A DNA stretch of 64,000 nucleotides, taken from the NCBI GenBank assembly GCA_023392615.1, contig JAEVYT010000030.1:434001-498000 (forward strand). The letters run 5' to 3'. A model generated the notes under the pieces. That model had not been told where the DNA came from and searched no databases. It was given only the letters and a program-made list of their open reading frames with translations. The position numbers and the translations under genes are program-made. The first letter of the stretch is position 1, and every line of letters starts with the position of its first letter. This DNA is from Bacillota bacterium (GTDB lineage: Bacteria; Bacillota; Clostridia; Lachnospirales; Lachnospiraceae). This document shows, in pieces, positions 1 through 7,448 of this stretch.

Positions 1-326
1 AGGTTATATTAATTGGATTTAGTGCGGGGGCAACGATCGCTTGGAGTTGCTCTGAAAATCCTATGTGCGATAAGGTGATTGGATATTATGGCTCCCGTAT
101 CAGAGATTATGCGGATGTAAAACCTACATGCCCTGTACTTTTGATTTTTGCATGCGAAGATAGCTTTGATGTAGTGAAGGTAGCAGAAGACCTTAATGCT
201 CGTAAGAATGTAGCGGTACATATCTTGGCAGGTAAGCATGGGTTTATGGATTCGGATTCAGTGAATTATAATGTGGAAACGAGTAAAATTAGTAATAAGA
301 TTACGAATGAGTTTTTAAATATTTAA
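1..326 (+). CDS. alpha/beta hydrolase (dienelactone hydrolase-like), 3' part only
   Basis: The open frame is already running at base 3 and continues to a stop at 324-326, so the 5' part lies outside the window. The first visible residues, VILIGFSAG, contain the GxSxG nucleophile elbow of alpha/beta hydrolases. An acidic loop (FACEDS) and a late histidine (AGKHGF) follow with the spacing expected for the Asp and His of a Ser-Asp-His triad. The order and the short C-terminal helix fit the dienelactone hydrolase family, although that family often uses Cys as nucleophile and this one has Ser. An internal ATG at base 63 is not the start because the elbow lies before it. Substrate unknown. Confidence 0.75.
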   Translation, partial: VILIGFSAGATIAWSCSENPMCDKVIGYYGSRIRDYADVKPTCPVLLIFACEDSFDVVKVAEDLNARKNVAVHILAGKHGFMDSDSVNYNVETSKISNKITNEFLNI

Positions 327-382
327 ATAAAAAGAGTCGTGTTGTATATGAGGTCAATTAAGGGATTTTAACATCTATCTAT

Positions 383-415
383 AAAAAGGGGTGAATATAA
401 TATTCGCCTCTTTTT
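383..415 (+). terminator. intrinsic terminator of the hydrolase gene
   Basis: A 15-base arm (383-397) pairs with 401-415 across a 3-base loop, with one G.T and one mismatch, and ends in five Ts. It lies 57 bases after the hydrolase stop and also shows A-richness on the 5' side, so it may work in both directions. Confidence 0.8.
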
Positions 416-461
416 GTTATTATGAGTATAAAGATATCACATCTTAGTAAAATTACAGATA

Positions 462-519
462 GAGTACTAGTCATTATGAAATCACGTATGGAGTACTTGT
501 AATCATGAAAGCAATGATT
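462..519. repeat. two tandem copies of a 29-bp unit
   Basis: Bases 462-490 and 491-519 share the pattern GAGTACT-GT-AT-ATGAAA-CA with a few differences. They lie in the 215-bp gap between the hydrolase terminator and the stop of the next, oppositely oriented gene. No coding function is visible. Confidence 0.6.
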
Positions 520-541
520 AAGCCGATATAGTGAAACGTAA

Positions 542-967
542 TTAATTCTGTAGGTATTTCAATAAGTTATTGTATAAATTATTTGTTTTATTTTTATCTG
601 TATAATTTATTATAACATAGTTATCCTTTGTTTTTAGATATAGATAAGGGCCATTGTTTGTGAGAACATACAATTTGCAATTCCCGAGACCGGTTACATC
701 AAAGAAACCTTTTTTAACGTGACCCCAATCGGCACCGTTTGTTTTAGATATTACTTTTGGGAGAGTATTTTTAAGTTCAATCATTGTAATATCATTGTAA
801 GAATAGGTAGCACCGTATAGTCCCTTCACCTCAAAGGATTGATCATTTAGTATAATCTCAGTTTCTTTGTTAATCATTAGGTATAGAACGAGAACGAATA
901 TTGTACTGCACAATAGAACTACTGCGCTGATGATATAACTGAATTTATTGATTTTTTTCTTACTCAT
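542..967 (-). CDS. small membrane-anchored protein with PH-like domain
   Basis: Predicted 141 residues. The start at 967 is chosen because AAGG sits 10 bases upstream; an in-frame ATG at 1000 lacks a ribosome-binding site. After a basic N-terminus (SKKKINK) there is one hydrophobic stretch (about residues 12-34), then about 100 soluble residues with beta-strand pattern (ILNDQSFEVKGLYGATYSYNDI, then GNCKLYVLTNNGPYLYLKT) resembling bacterial PH domains of the bPH type. Likely a membrane-anchored protein with the domain on one side of the membrane; no catalytic motif. Stands alone between the hydrolase gene and tRNA-Glu. The family call is by pattern only. Confidence 0.55.
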   Translation of the reverse strand: MSKKKINKFSYIISAVVLLCSTIFVLVLYLMINKETEIILNDQSFEVKGLYGATYSYNDITMIELKNTLPKVISKTNGADWGHVKKGFFDVTGLGNCKLYVLTNNGPYLYLKTKDNYVIINYTDKNKTNNLYNNLLKYLQN

Positions 968-1170
968 ATGAACAACGCCTTTCATAAAAAATTGATACAA
1001 TTATTCTAATATAGTAGCGTAAGACAATTGTTTTACTTTCTTATACTTTCTTATCTATGAATATATCAGGTAATATGTGGAAATACAATGCAAAAACCAT
1101 TAAAAAATCATTGGAAATTGGCAAAGTGTGTCAATTGATTAAAAAATTTAAAAAATTATAAAAAAAGTGC

Positions 1171-1199
1171 TTGCTTTTTTATTCTCCATAGTGTAATAT
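1171..1199 (+). promoter_or_regulatory. promoter of tRNA-Glu
   Basis: TTGCTT (1171-1176), 17-base spacer, TAATAT (1194-1199). The first tRNA base is at 1215, giving a short leader as expected for a stable RNA gene. Confidence 0.6.
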
Positions 1200-1214
1200 A
1201 AATATTGTTCTTAA

Positions 1215-1286
1215 GGCTCGTTGGTCAAGGGGTTAAGACGCCGCCCTCTCACGGCGGAAACAGGGGTTCGATTCCCCTACGAGCTG
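1215..1286 (+). tRNA. tRNA-Glu (anticodon CTC)
   Basis: Cloverleaf: acceptor GGCTCGT pairs with ACGAGCT (first pair G-U), anticodon stem CCGCC/GGCGG encloses loop CTCTCAC with anticodon CTC, and T-arm AGGGG-TTCGATT-CCCCT is perfect. The discriminator is G and no CCA is encoded. It reads glutamate codon GAG. It stands alone, with its own promoter and terminator. Confidence 0.95.
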
Positions 1287-1303
1287 CTAATATAAAATCG
1301 AGT

Positions 1304-1356
1304 AAACAAGCCACTTTCAAGAGATTTGATCTTTGTTGAAAGTGGCTTGTTTTTTT
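1304..1356 (+). terminator. intrinsic terminator after tRNA-Glu
   Basis: A perfect 17-base stem (1304-1320 with 1336-1352, around the core AAGCCACTTTCAA) is followed by a run of Ts to 1356. Confidence 0.9.
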
Positions 1357-1431
1357 GTTTTTCTAAGTTTTTTTCTAAGTTTTTATAATTTTTATATGAT
1401 AACTTGTTATAATACTTATCCGTGCTTCTTC

Positions 1432-2463
1432 TTATTTGATAATTTCAAATTGAATCATGCTATTAACAGAAGCAAGAATAGCTTCTTCATTATTTGCGAT
1501 GGGTGTCCAACCCAAGATTTTCTTGGCTTTTTCATTACTTATATTGCGGCTGATGCTTAATAAATGAGCTCCTTCCTTTGCCTGTTTATTAAATAAGGCT
1601 GACAAATAAATAATCCAATTAGGGATAGCTTTTGTAGAAACTTTTTTTGAAATTTCAGGTTTTTTATTCTTTATGAATGATGCAATTTGAGGCAAAGATA
1701 TGTGACCATCTGCAGACGCTATAAATCGTTCACCATTTGCGTGTGGATTTGTCATTGCACGAATGTGCAAATCAGCTACATCTCTAACATCAACGATATT
1801 TAAAGGAATGTTAGGAATAGCCTTCATTGAACCATCTATTAAATGTTCTAAAAGTCCAAAACTACCAGAGATGTGCTCGTTTAAAGAAGGGCCTAAAATT
1901 GCAACAGGATTGATGGTAGTAAATTCTAAATTTCCGCCTTCTTTCTTTATGAAATCCCAAGCAGCATGTTCCGCCAATAATTTTGACTTTTCGTAAATTG
2001 ATAACCCATTTTCACTTGGGTTTGTCCAGTCTGCTTCAGTAGTGGCAGTATTAGGATTTTTCTTGCTAAATCCAACTGCGCCAAAATTAGAAGTCATTAC
2101 AACACGTCTTACCTTTGCATTCCGGGCAGCTTTTAGTACTCTTATTATACCATCCGTCGCGGGGCGCATCGCTTCGTTTTCATTTTTGGGTATCGTAAAA
2201 AAGACAGGAGAGGCCACACTTAATACGTATTCGCAACCTTTCATTGCTTCATCCCAATTATCATCTTTTGACAAATCTGCTTCAACAAAAGCTAGATTGT
2301 TTAAGTTTGTGATTCTGTTAGATTTTAGTGTATCAATCACTTTGCCTTTACTGCTTATGGATCGAAGTGTGGTTTTTACATTGTAACCTTTTTGTAATAA
2401 TTGAAGAATAATGTGAGTACTAACAAAGCCAGTACCCCCTGTAACTAAAATAGTATCTGACAT
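1432..2463 (-). CDS. NAD(P)-dependent epimerase/dehydratase, dihydroflavonol-reductase-like
   Basis: 343 residues, full length for an extended short-chain dehydrogenase. The Rossmann start ILVTGGTGFVST gives the glycine motif for NAD(P) binding, and YEKSK (near residue 157) is the YxxxK catalytic pair. The layout matches the dihydroflavonol-4-reductase-like group that reduces aldehydes or ketones in bacteria; the true substrate cannot be read. It is transcribed away from a MerR-family regulator gene, and a MerR-type promoter (2625-2655, minus strand) points at it with a leader of about 150 bases, so it is probably induced by the regulator's ligand. Confidence 0.85.
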   Translation of the reverse strand: MSDTILVTGGTGFVSTHIILQLLQKGYNVKTTLRSISSKGKVIDTLKSNRITNLNNLAFVEADLSKDDNWDEAMKGCEYVLSVASPVFFTIPKNENEAMRPATDGIIRVLKAARNAKVRRVVMTSNFGAVGFSKKNPNTATTEADWTNPSENGLSIYEKSKLLAEHAAWDFIKKEGGNLEFTTINPVAILGPSLNEHISGSFGLLEHLIDGSMKAIPNIPLNIVDVRDVADLHIRAMTNPHANGERFIASADGHISLPQIASFIKNKKPEISKKVSTKAIPNWIIYLSALFNKQAKEGAHLLSISRNISNEKAKKILGWTPIANNEEAILASVNSMIQFEIIK

Positions 2464-2624
2464 AACTTATACCTCCACTAAATTGAAATCTTATTTAGAA
2501 AATAATATCTCATAATTTATACGGTTGCTTATCGATTGAAGAATATTATTAGTGTAGCTATTCCTATCAATTTGAGTAAGTTTGTAGAAATCGCTTGAAA
2601 ATTATTTTCCGCTGATTTATACTC

Positions 2625-2655
2625 ATTCTATTCCCTAGAGTTATATCTAGGTCAA
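2625..2655 (-). promoter_or_regulatory. MerR-type promoter and operator for the epimerase gene
   Basis: On the minus strand: TTGACC (2650-2655), a 19-base spacer, TAGAAT (2625-2630). An 18-bp palindrome, CCTAGA-N6-TCTAGG (2634-2651), sits between the two hexamers. Over-long 19-bp spacers with an operator inside are the hallmark of promoters activated by MerR-family proteins through DNA distortion. The merR gene starts 37 bases away on the other strand. Confidence 0.8.
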
Positions 2656-2691
2656 GCATTTTTTGAAATAATTATCAAAGGAGTTTTTAAA

Positions 2692-3138
2692 GTGACTTAT
2701 ACGATAAAAGATGTAGCAAAGTTAACGGGTCTTTCGATATTTACAATTCGTTTTTATGATAAAGAAGGACTTCTACCGTTTGTTTCAAGAAATAAATCGG
2801 GAGTAAGAGTGTTTACCGAATCAGATATGAAACAGATTATGACAATTTGTTGCCTAAAGAATACTGGTATGCAAATTAAAGATATAAAGAAATATATTGA
2901 TTATTGTATGGAAGGCGCAGAGACGATTAATTTCAGGAAAGAGTTATTTATAGAACATCGACATGAAATTATAGAACAAATTAATACTTTGAATGAAAAT
3001 CTCAAATTAATTGATTCTAAACTTGAAATTTATTGTTCTCCAAATGCTGCTGAAATAATTAATGAACAAAGAAGAATGGTTAATCTTGAAAAGCAAGAGA
3101 ATGGATTGCCGGGCTGTTATACGAGAATAAATCAATAA
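2692..3138 (+). CDS. MerR-family transcriptional regulator
   Basis: 148 residues starting at GTG (2692) with AAAGGAG 8 bases upstream. The N-terminal winged helix-turn-helix is clear (YTIKDVAKLTGLSIFTIRFYDKEGLLP, then the wing GVRVFTESDM); a long dimerisation coiled coil follows (about residues 75-120). The C-terminus has few cysteines (CSP near 114, GCY near 142) and no metal-binding signature, so it is closer to the aldehyde/electrophile-responsive MerR group than to metal sensors. It probably activates the divergent epimerase gene through the 19-bp-spacer promoter. Confidence 0.88.
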   Translation: MTYTIKDVAKLTGLSIFTIRFYDKEGLLPFVSRNKSGVRVFTESDMKQIMTICCLKNTGMQIKDIKKYIDYCMEGAETINFRKELFIEHRHEIIEQINTLNENLKLIDSKLEIYCSPNAAEIINEQRRMVNLEKQENGLPGCYTRINQ

Positions 3139-3167
3139 CGAAAATAGGGAGAGTCTTTAATAAAATC

Positions 3168-3713
3168 ATGAAAAACAAAATACTAATTATAGTCTTGGCA
3201 GGATTTTTAATAGTAGCCTTATCGTTACTATACACTAATTTCATGGATAATAAAATAAATTACACATCTAGTTATGATGGGATAAAGAAAAAAATTGATG
3301 AACAATCCAGTACTTGTTCTTTTGACGATTATTTTAAAATAGTCAAAGCGGAATATATGATAAATCCGAATGAAAATACAATTAAATATTCTGTAGTATT
3401 TAAAAATATAACAGGTAAAAATATGTCTTTCAATTATCAAGTCTATAAAGAAAAAGAATTAATAGCTAAATATATTTCATCAATAGAACCATCAATACCA
3501 GCTAATAAAACATTAGTTGAACTGCCTAATGAAAAAAGGGCAATTATTAATATGGATTCTGGATTTTTATATCCGTATCAATCGTTTTCTGAACTAGATC
3601 AAACGAACATAGATAATTTAGCCAGTAAAATCTATATTGAATTTTATTGTGATGGTAAATTTGATTATTTTGAAATGAACGTTAAAAAGGTTAATAAATT
3701 TAGTGAATATTAA
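3168..3713 (+). CDS. hypothetical secreted or membrane-anchored protein
   Basis: 181 residues. An N-terminal hydrophobic segment (residues 4-24) acts as an uncleaved anchor or signal peptide; there is no lipobox cysteine. The rest looks like one extracytoplasmic beta domain (KYSVVFKNITGKNMSFNYQVY), similar in pattern to Ig-like modules, with two cysteines (CSF near 50 and YCD near 162) that could pair. AGGGAGAG lies about 14 bases upstream, rather far. No family recognised. Follows merR at 29 bases and ends at its own terminator. Confidence 0.6.
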   Translation: MKNKILIIVLAGFLIVALSLLYTNFMDNKINYTSSYDGIKKKIDEQSSTCSFDDYFKIVKAEYMINPNENTIKYSVVFKNITGKNMSFNYQVYKEKELIAKYISSIEPSIPANKTLVELPNEKRAIINMDSGFLYPYQSFSELDQTNIDNLASKIYIEFYCDGKFDYFEMNVKKVNKFSEY

Positions 3714-3755
3714 TAGATTTTTATATAATTAAAATAGGCAGAAAGCCTCAGATGT

Positions 3756-3795
3756 TAAGGGTGCTATCATCAACAATTGGTAGCGTCCTTTTTAT
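3756..3795 (+). terminator. intrinsic terminator
   Basis: A 12-bp stem with G-U pairs (AGGGTGCTATCA against TGGTAGCGTCCT) and a short loop, followed by TTTTT. It ends the merR-hypothetical gene unit. Confidence 0.8.
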
Positions 3796-4023
3796 TAAAT
3801 TAATTATATTCGAAGGCGTACATAATAATTATAGTTCTGACGACGACCCTATTTTGTTATAATAAATTCACATCTATATATGAAGATATGTTATTGTGGA
3901 ATAATACAGAATTTATGTAAAATATTACTTAAGTCATTGATTTTCGAGATGTATAATTATAAAATGACATTAAAGTTCAAAAATCATATAAGAAAATTAT
4001 ACGAAGATAGGGGAAAAAGGAAC

Positions 4024-5124
4024 ATGAATTACAAAGTTGGAAAAAGTTCTAACAAAGATCTGAGGGAAGCGGTGAGGGAAGCAACACGTGAGATTCAATC
4101 ACCAAAGTTATTATTGTTCTTCGCCGATGTAGAACATTTTGAGGAATATACGGCATTGATCAATGAAGAATATCCGGATACAATTGTTATGGGTTCAACG
4201 ACTTATGCAGGTTTTTGTATGGACGGAGCTTATAAGGATTCTTTGTTAGTTATGGGGATTCAAGATGGGATTGAATGTTTTGCTGATGTGTTAGAAGAGG
4301 TGGATCGTTATCCGTTAAAATATGTAGATAGGATTAAGGGTTGTGTTGAAAAATTTAAGGATTTGAAAAATACAGTTTGCTTTGAGATATCCACCGGATT
4401 AGTCGGCTGTGAAGAAATGGTCTTGTCGACCTTTAGTTCTGTATTGGAAAGCAAAGAGATACCGCTGTTTGGCGGTACCGCCGGTGATCACGGAAAAGCA
4501 GAGAAGACGTTGATTTCTTTAAATGGTGTGATTTACGAGAAAGCTTGTATCTTTGTTATTATTAAGAACCTGGGAGGAAAAATCAAGCTTTATCGTGAGA
4601 ATATCTATAAACCAACAGAGCATTATTTCACAGCAACAAAAGTTGATGTAAAAAACCGTATTGTACATGAATATGATCATAAGCCGTCAGCAGTAGTTAC
4701 TGCGGAGGCGCTTAATACATCGGTTAAGGAGTTGTCTGGATATCTGGATGGATATCCACTCGGGAGAATAATCGGTGGGGATATGTACATAACGGCAAAT
4801 CAAATGGTGACTAGTAATAATGGTATGGCATACCATGCAAGAGTTTATAATAATTCAAAAATGGTACTACTTGAACCGGATGATTATAAGAATGTAATTA
4901 GCGAAACGATAGAAAAAGTAAAAAAGGAAGTTCCAAAACCATCGCTAGCCATTATGATAAATTGCTTGGCTAGATCCATATTATTTGAAAATGACGGATA
5001 CTTAGATACCTTTGCCAAGAGTATGGGTAATGCATTAGGTAATTACATTGGCTTTGCAGGATATGGAGAACAGCTGAATCAGCAACATTTTAATCAGACT
5101 ATGGTTTTAGCTGTATTTGAATAG
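4024..5124 (+). CDS. FIST-domain sensory protein
   Basis: 366 residues from ATG 4024 (AAAAAGGA upstream). The open frame extends to 3880, but that part is lysine-rich, lacks a ribosome-binding site and does not belong to the family. FIST_N covers about residues 25-200 (IVMGSTTYAGF, then IPLFGGTAGDHGK) and FIST_C about 215-345 (YPLGRIIGGDMYI, then LARSILFENDGY and GFAGYGEQ). Such modules bind small ligands and occur in histidine kinases, cyclases and MCPs; here it is free-standing and cytoplasmic (no membrane segment). Twelve bases later an MCP signalling gene begins, so the two probably work as a split chemoreceptor, with FIST sensing and the MCP transmitting to CheA/CheW. Confidence 0.88.
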   Translation: MNYKVGKSSNKDLREAVREATREIQSPKLLLFFADVEHFEEYTALINEEYPDTIVMGSTTYAGFCMDGAYKDSLLVMGIQDGIECFADVLEEVDRYPLKYVDRIKGCVEKFKDLKNTVCFEISTGLVGCEEMVLSTFSSVLESKEIPLFGGTAGDHGKAEKTLISLNGVIYEKACIFVIIKNLGGKIKLYRENIYKPTEHYFTATKVDVKNRIVHEYDHKPSAVVTAEALNTSVKELSGYLDGYPLGRIIGGDMYITANQMVTSNNGMAYHARVYNNSKMVLLEPDDYKNVISETIEKVKKEVPKPSLAIMINCLARSILFENDGYLDTFAKSMGNALGNYIGFAGYGEQLNQQHFNQTMVLAVFE

Positions 5125-5136
5125 GTGGGGGGAAAT

Positions 5137-6126
5137 ATGAGAATATTTAATAAGAAGAATAATAAAGAGGTTCTTACAAATCAGGAGATGAGTGCAACGA
5201 TAGAATTAGTTGAGAAACCGGTTACTGAAGAGTCAGAGGAGTATTATAGCTGTATCAATTATGGTGTAACACACATTGAAAAGAAGATAGATGAGTTCTT
5301 AGATGAAGAAGTGAAGGTGTCAAAATCAATTCAGGATATTCAGTACACCTACTCCCAAATTAGTGTTATTCAAGACATGATTAATCGTTTGAATTCTAAT
5401 TTTAATGATTTTGGACAATATGTGAATAATATTAATGGAGTAATGAAACGTTCTGAAACCGCTATTTCTCAAGCAGATGATAAAATGAATACTCTTTCGG
5501 ATAAATTGAATGGTACCTGTGATCAACTGGATTTATTTGCGGAATCCTTTCATTCCTTAGAAAATAACTTTAATGATATTAAAGAAATGTCTAAAAGTAT
5601 TACTGGTATAGCCAAGAATACAAATCTTTTAGCGTTAAATGCTTCTATTGAAGCAGCTAGAGCAGGAGAATTCGGTAGAGGATTCGCAGTAGTAGCTGAT
5701 GAAATAAGAAAGCTATCTTCAGCCACTACGGACTTGGTTCATGGTATTGATGAAAATATCATGAAGCTTTATGAAAGCATCAGCATGTTAAGCAACCAGA
5801 TTGTTAGTACGAAGGAAGCAATTCAAGGGAATTTTGAATATGCTTTGAATGTTCAAAAGGACTTTAAGCAAGTTACTGATTGCACTTATGAGGTAAAGGA
5901 CTTCAGTGAACAGATCGTTACCGGAATTGAACAGACTAGTGCTGAGATTAGCGGAGCTGCAACCGGTGTTGGATCTGTAGCTGAGATTGTTGATTCTGTA
6001 GGAGATAAATTAGATAATCTGAATATGCGAATGAGTAAACGCTCTACAATTATCTGTAATATCACTGACTTTTTACAGCAGATTAATAATCTCTCCGGTG
6101 AAAAGATGACCGAGGGAAAAGAATAA
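5137..6126 (+). CDS. soluble methyl-accepting chemotaxis protein (signalling domain)
   Basis: 329 residues from ATG 5137, preceded by GGGGGGA; an in-frame GTG at 5125 is part of that ribosome-binding region. There is no signal peptide or membrane segment. The diagnostic hairpin tip for CheA/CheW contact is intact (NLLALNASIEAARAGEFGRG then FAVVADEIRKLS, about residues 165-197), flanked by coiled-coil helices. The N-terminal 60 residues show no recognisable sensor, which fits use of the upstream FIST protein as input. Forms an operon with the FIST gene (12-base gap) and the asparaginase gene (22-base gap). Confidence 0.92.
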   Translation: MRIFNKKNNKEVLTNQEMSATIELVEKPVTEESEEYYSCINYGVTHIEKKIDEFLDEEVKVSKSIQDIQYTYSQISVIQDMINRLNSNFNDFGQYVNNINGVMKRSETAISQADDKMNTLSDKLNGTCDQLDLFAESFHSLENNFNDIKEMSKSITGIAKNTNLLALNASIEAARAGEFGRGFAVVADEIRKLSSATTDLVHGIDENIMKLYESISMLSNQIVSTKEAIQGNFEYALNVQKDFKQVTDCTYEVKDFSEQIVTGIEQTSAEISGAATGVGSVAEIVDSVGDKLDNLNMRMSKRSTIICNITDFLQQINNLSGEKMTEGKE

Positions 6127-6148
6127 TATCAGGAAGGATCGTTGCTAA

Positions 6149-7177
6149 GTGGATAATAACAGCATGAGAGTGACATTAAGGAAGAATATATTATTAATAG
6201 CAACAGGAGGCACCATCGCTTCTACAACTACCTCGTCCGGTTTGTCACCGTTACTAACTTCGGAGGATGTGCTTCAATATATAAAAAACATCGATCGATT
6301 TTGTGAAGTAGATTCTATTCAGCTTTGTAATCTTGACAGTACAAATATCGGACCTGAGCATTGGATTATGATGGCGGAAACAATCCACAAATCCTATGAT
6401 AAATATGATGGTTTTGTCATAACTCATGGTACTGATACGATGGCTTATACTGCGGCGGCATTATCCTATTTGATTCAGCATTCGCCAAAACCAATTATTA
6501 TCACCGGTTCGCAAAAACCAATTAATACGGAGGATTCTGATTCCAGAATGAATCTTTATGGGAGTTTCTTATATGCATCCTCAGAGTTGGCAAGTGGTGT
6601 GCAGATTATGTTTGGCGGAAAGGTGATCCTAGGGACAAGGGCCAGAAAGACACATTCAAAGAGTTTTCACGCATTCTCAAGTATCAATTACCCATACCTT
6701 GCTGTTGTACAGGATGATAAGATTCTTCAGTATATCAGTCAGACCAAAGAAAAGGAGCCAGTATTTTATAATAAACTTAATCCGAGGGTCAGTTTGTTAA
6801 AACTGGTACCGGGAATGGAATCCAATGTTCTTGATTTTCTTTTGGAGAATAATGATGCTGTAATCATAGAGAGTTTTGGCGTCGGAGGTATCCCATCTCT
6901 GAAAGAATATAATTATTATGAAGTGATTGAAAAATGGACCCAACATGGTAAAACCATCGTTATGACAACTCAAGTTCCGAATGAAGGAAGCGATATGAAT
7001 GTCTATAAGGTAGGGCAAAAGTTAAAGAAACAGTTTCCGATTCTTGAGGCATATGATATGACAACAGAAGCGGTTGTCACTAAATTGATGTGGATTCTTG
7101 GTCAAACACAAGACCAGGAAGAAATTGATAGATTGTTTTATACCACGATTAGTAATGATTTATTGTATAATGAATAA
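6149..7177 (+). CDS. ansA: cytoplasmic L-asparaginase (type I)
   Basis: 342 residues. Hydrolyses asparagine to aspartate and ammonia. Both catalytic segments are present: IATGGTIAS (first threonine) and VITHGTDTMAYTA (second Thr-Asp), plus GSQKPIN and TTQVPNEGSD. No signal peptide, so cytoplasmic type I. GTG at 6149 is used because AGGAAGGA lies 10 bases upstream; an ATG at 6164 is possible. It is the last gene of the FIST-MCP operon, suggesting the receptor pair reports on an amino acid or its breakdown; this link is inference. Confidence 0.9.
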   Translation: MDNNSMRVTLRKNILLIATGGTIASTTTSSGLSPLLTSEDVLQYIKNIDRFCEVDSIQLCNLDSTNIGPEHWIMMAETIHKSYDKYDGFVITHGTDTMAYTAAALSYLIQHSPKPIIITGSQKPINTEDSDSRMNLYGSFLYASSELASGVQIMFGGKVILGTRARKTHSKSFHAFSSINYPYLAVVQDDKILQYISQTKEKEPVFYNKLNPRVSLLKLVPGMESNVLDFLLENNDAVIIESFGVGGIPSLKEYNYYEVIEKWTQHGKTIVMTTQVPNEGSDMNVYKVGQKLKKQFPILEAYDMTTEAVVTKLMWILGQTQDQEEIDRLFYTTISNDLLYNE

Positions 7178-7203
7178 TAAAGAAAACCAAATGCAGTGAT
7201 TCG

Positions 7204-7262
7204 AATAATCCCTCTATAATAATCAGTTGAAATTAAAAACTGTGATACAAGAGGGATTATTT
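7204..7262 (+). terminator. terminator-like nested hairpin after ansA
   Basis: A perfect 12-bp outer stem (7204-7215 with 7250-7261) encloses an inner CAGTT/AACTG hairpin. The U-tract is poor (TTATTTAATTT). Confidence 0.65.
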
Positions 7263-7448
7263 AATTTGAATTTTTGTTTCCTTAGCGATAGTTTTGAATA
7301 CAGTACCATGGCAATATAACATTATATATTCATTTATTTGTTTTGAAGCAATCCTTAGCAATTATGATTATATAACAAAATACTATAATAATATTTTTTG
7401 TCTTACTTGAATATATATTTGCTGTAACAGAAAGCTTTGGAGGTAGGA

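Noticed and set aside
3880..4023. N-terminal extension of the FIST protein
   Set aside because: Good ribosome-binding site only at 4024; the extension is lysine-rich and outside the family pattern, and a TATAAT-like box lies at 3858-3863.
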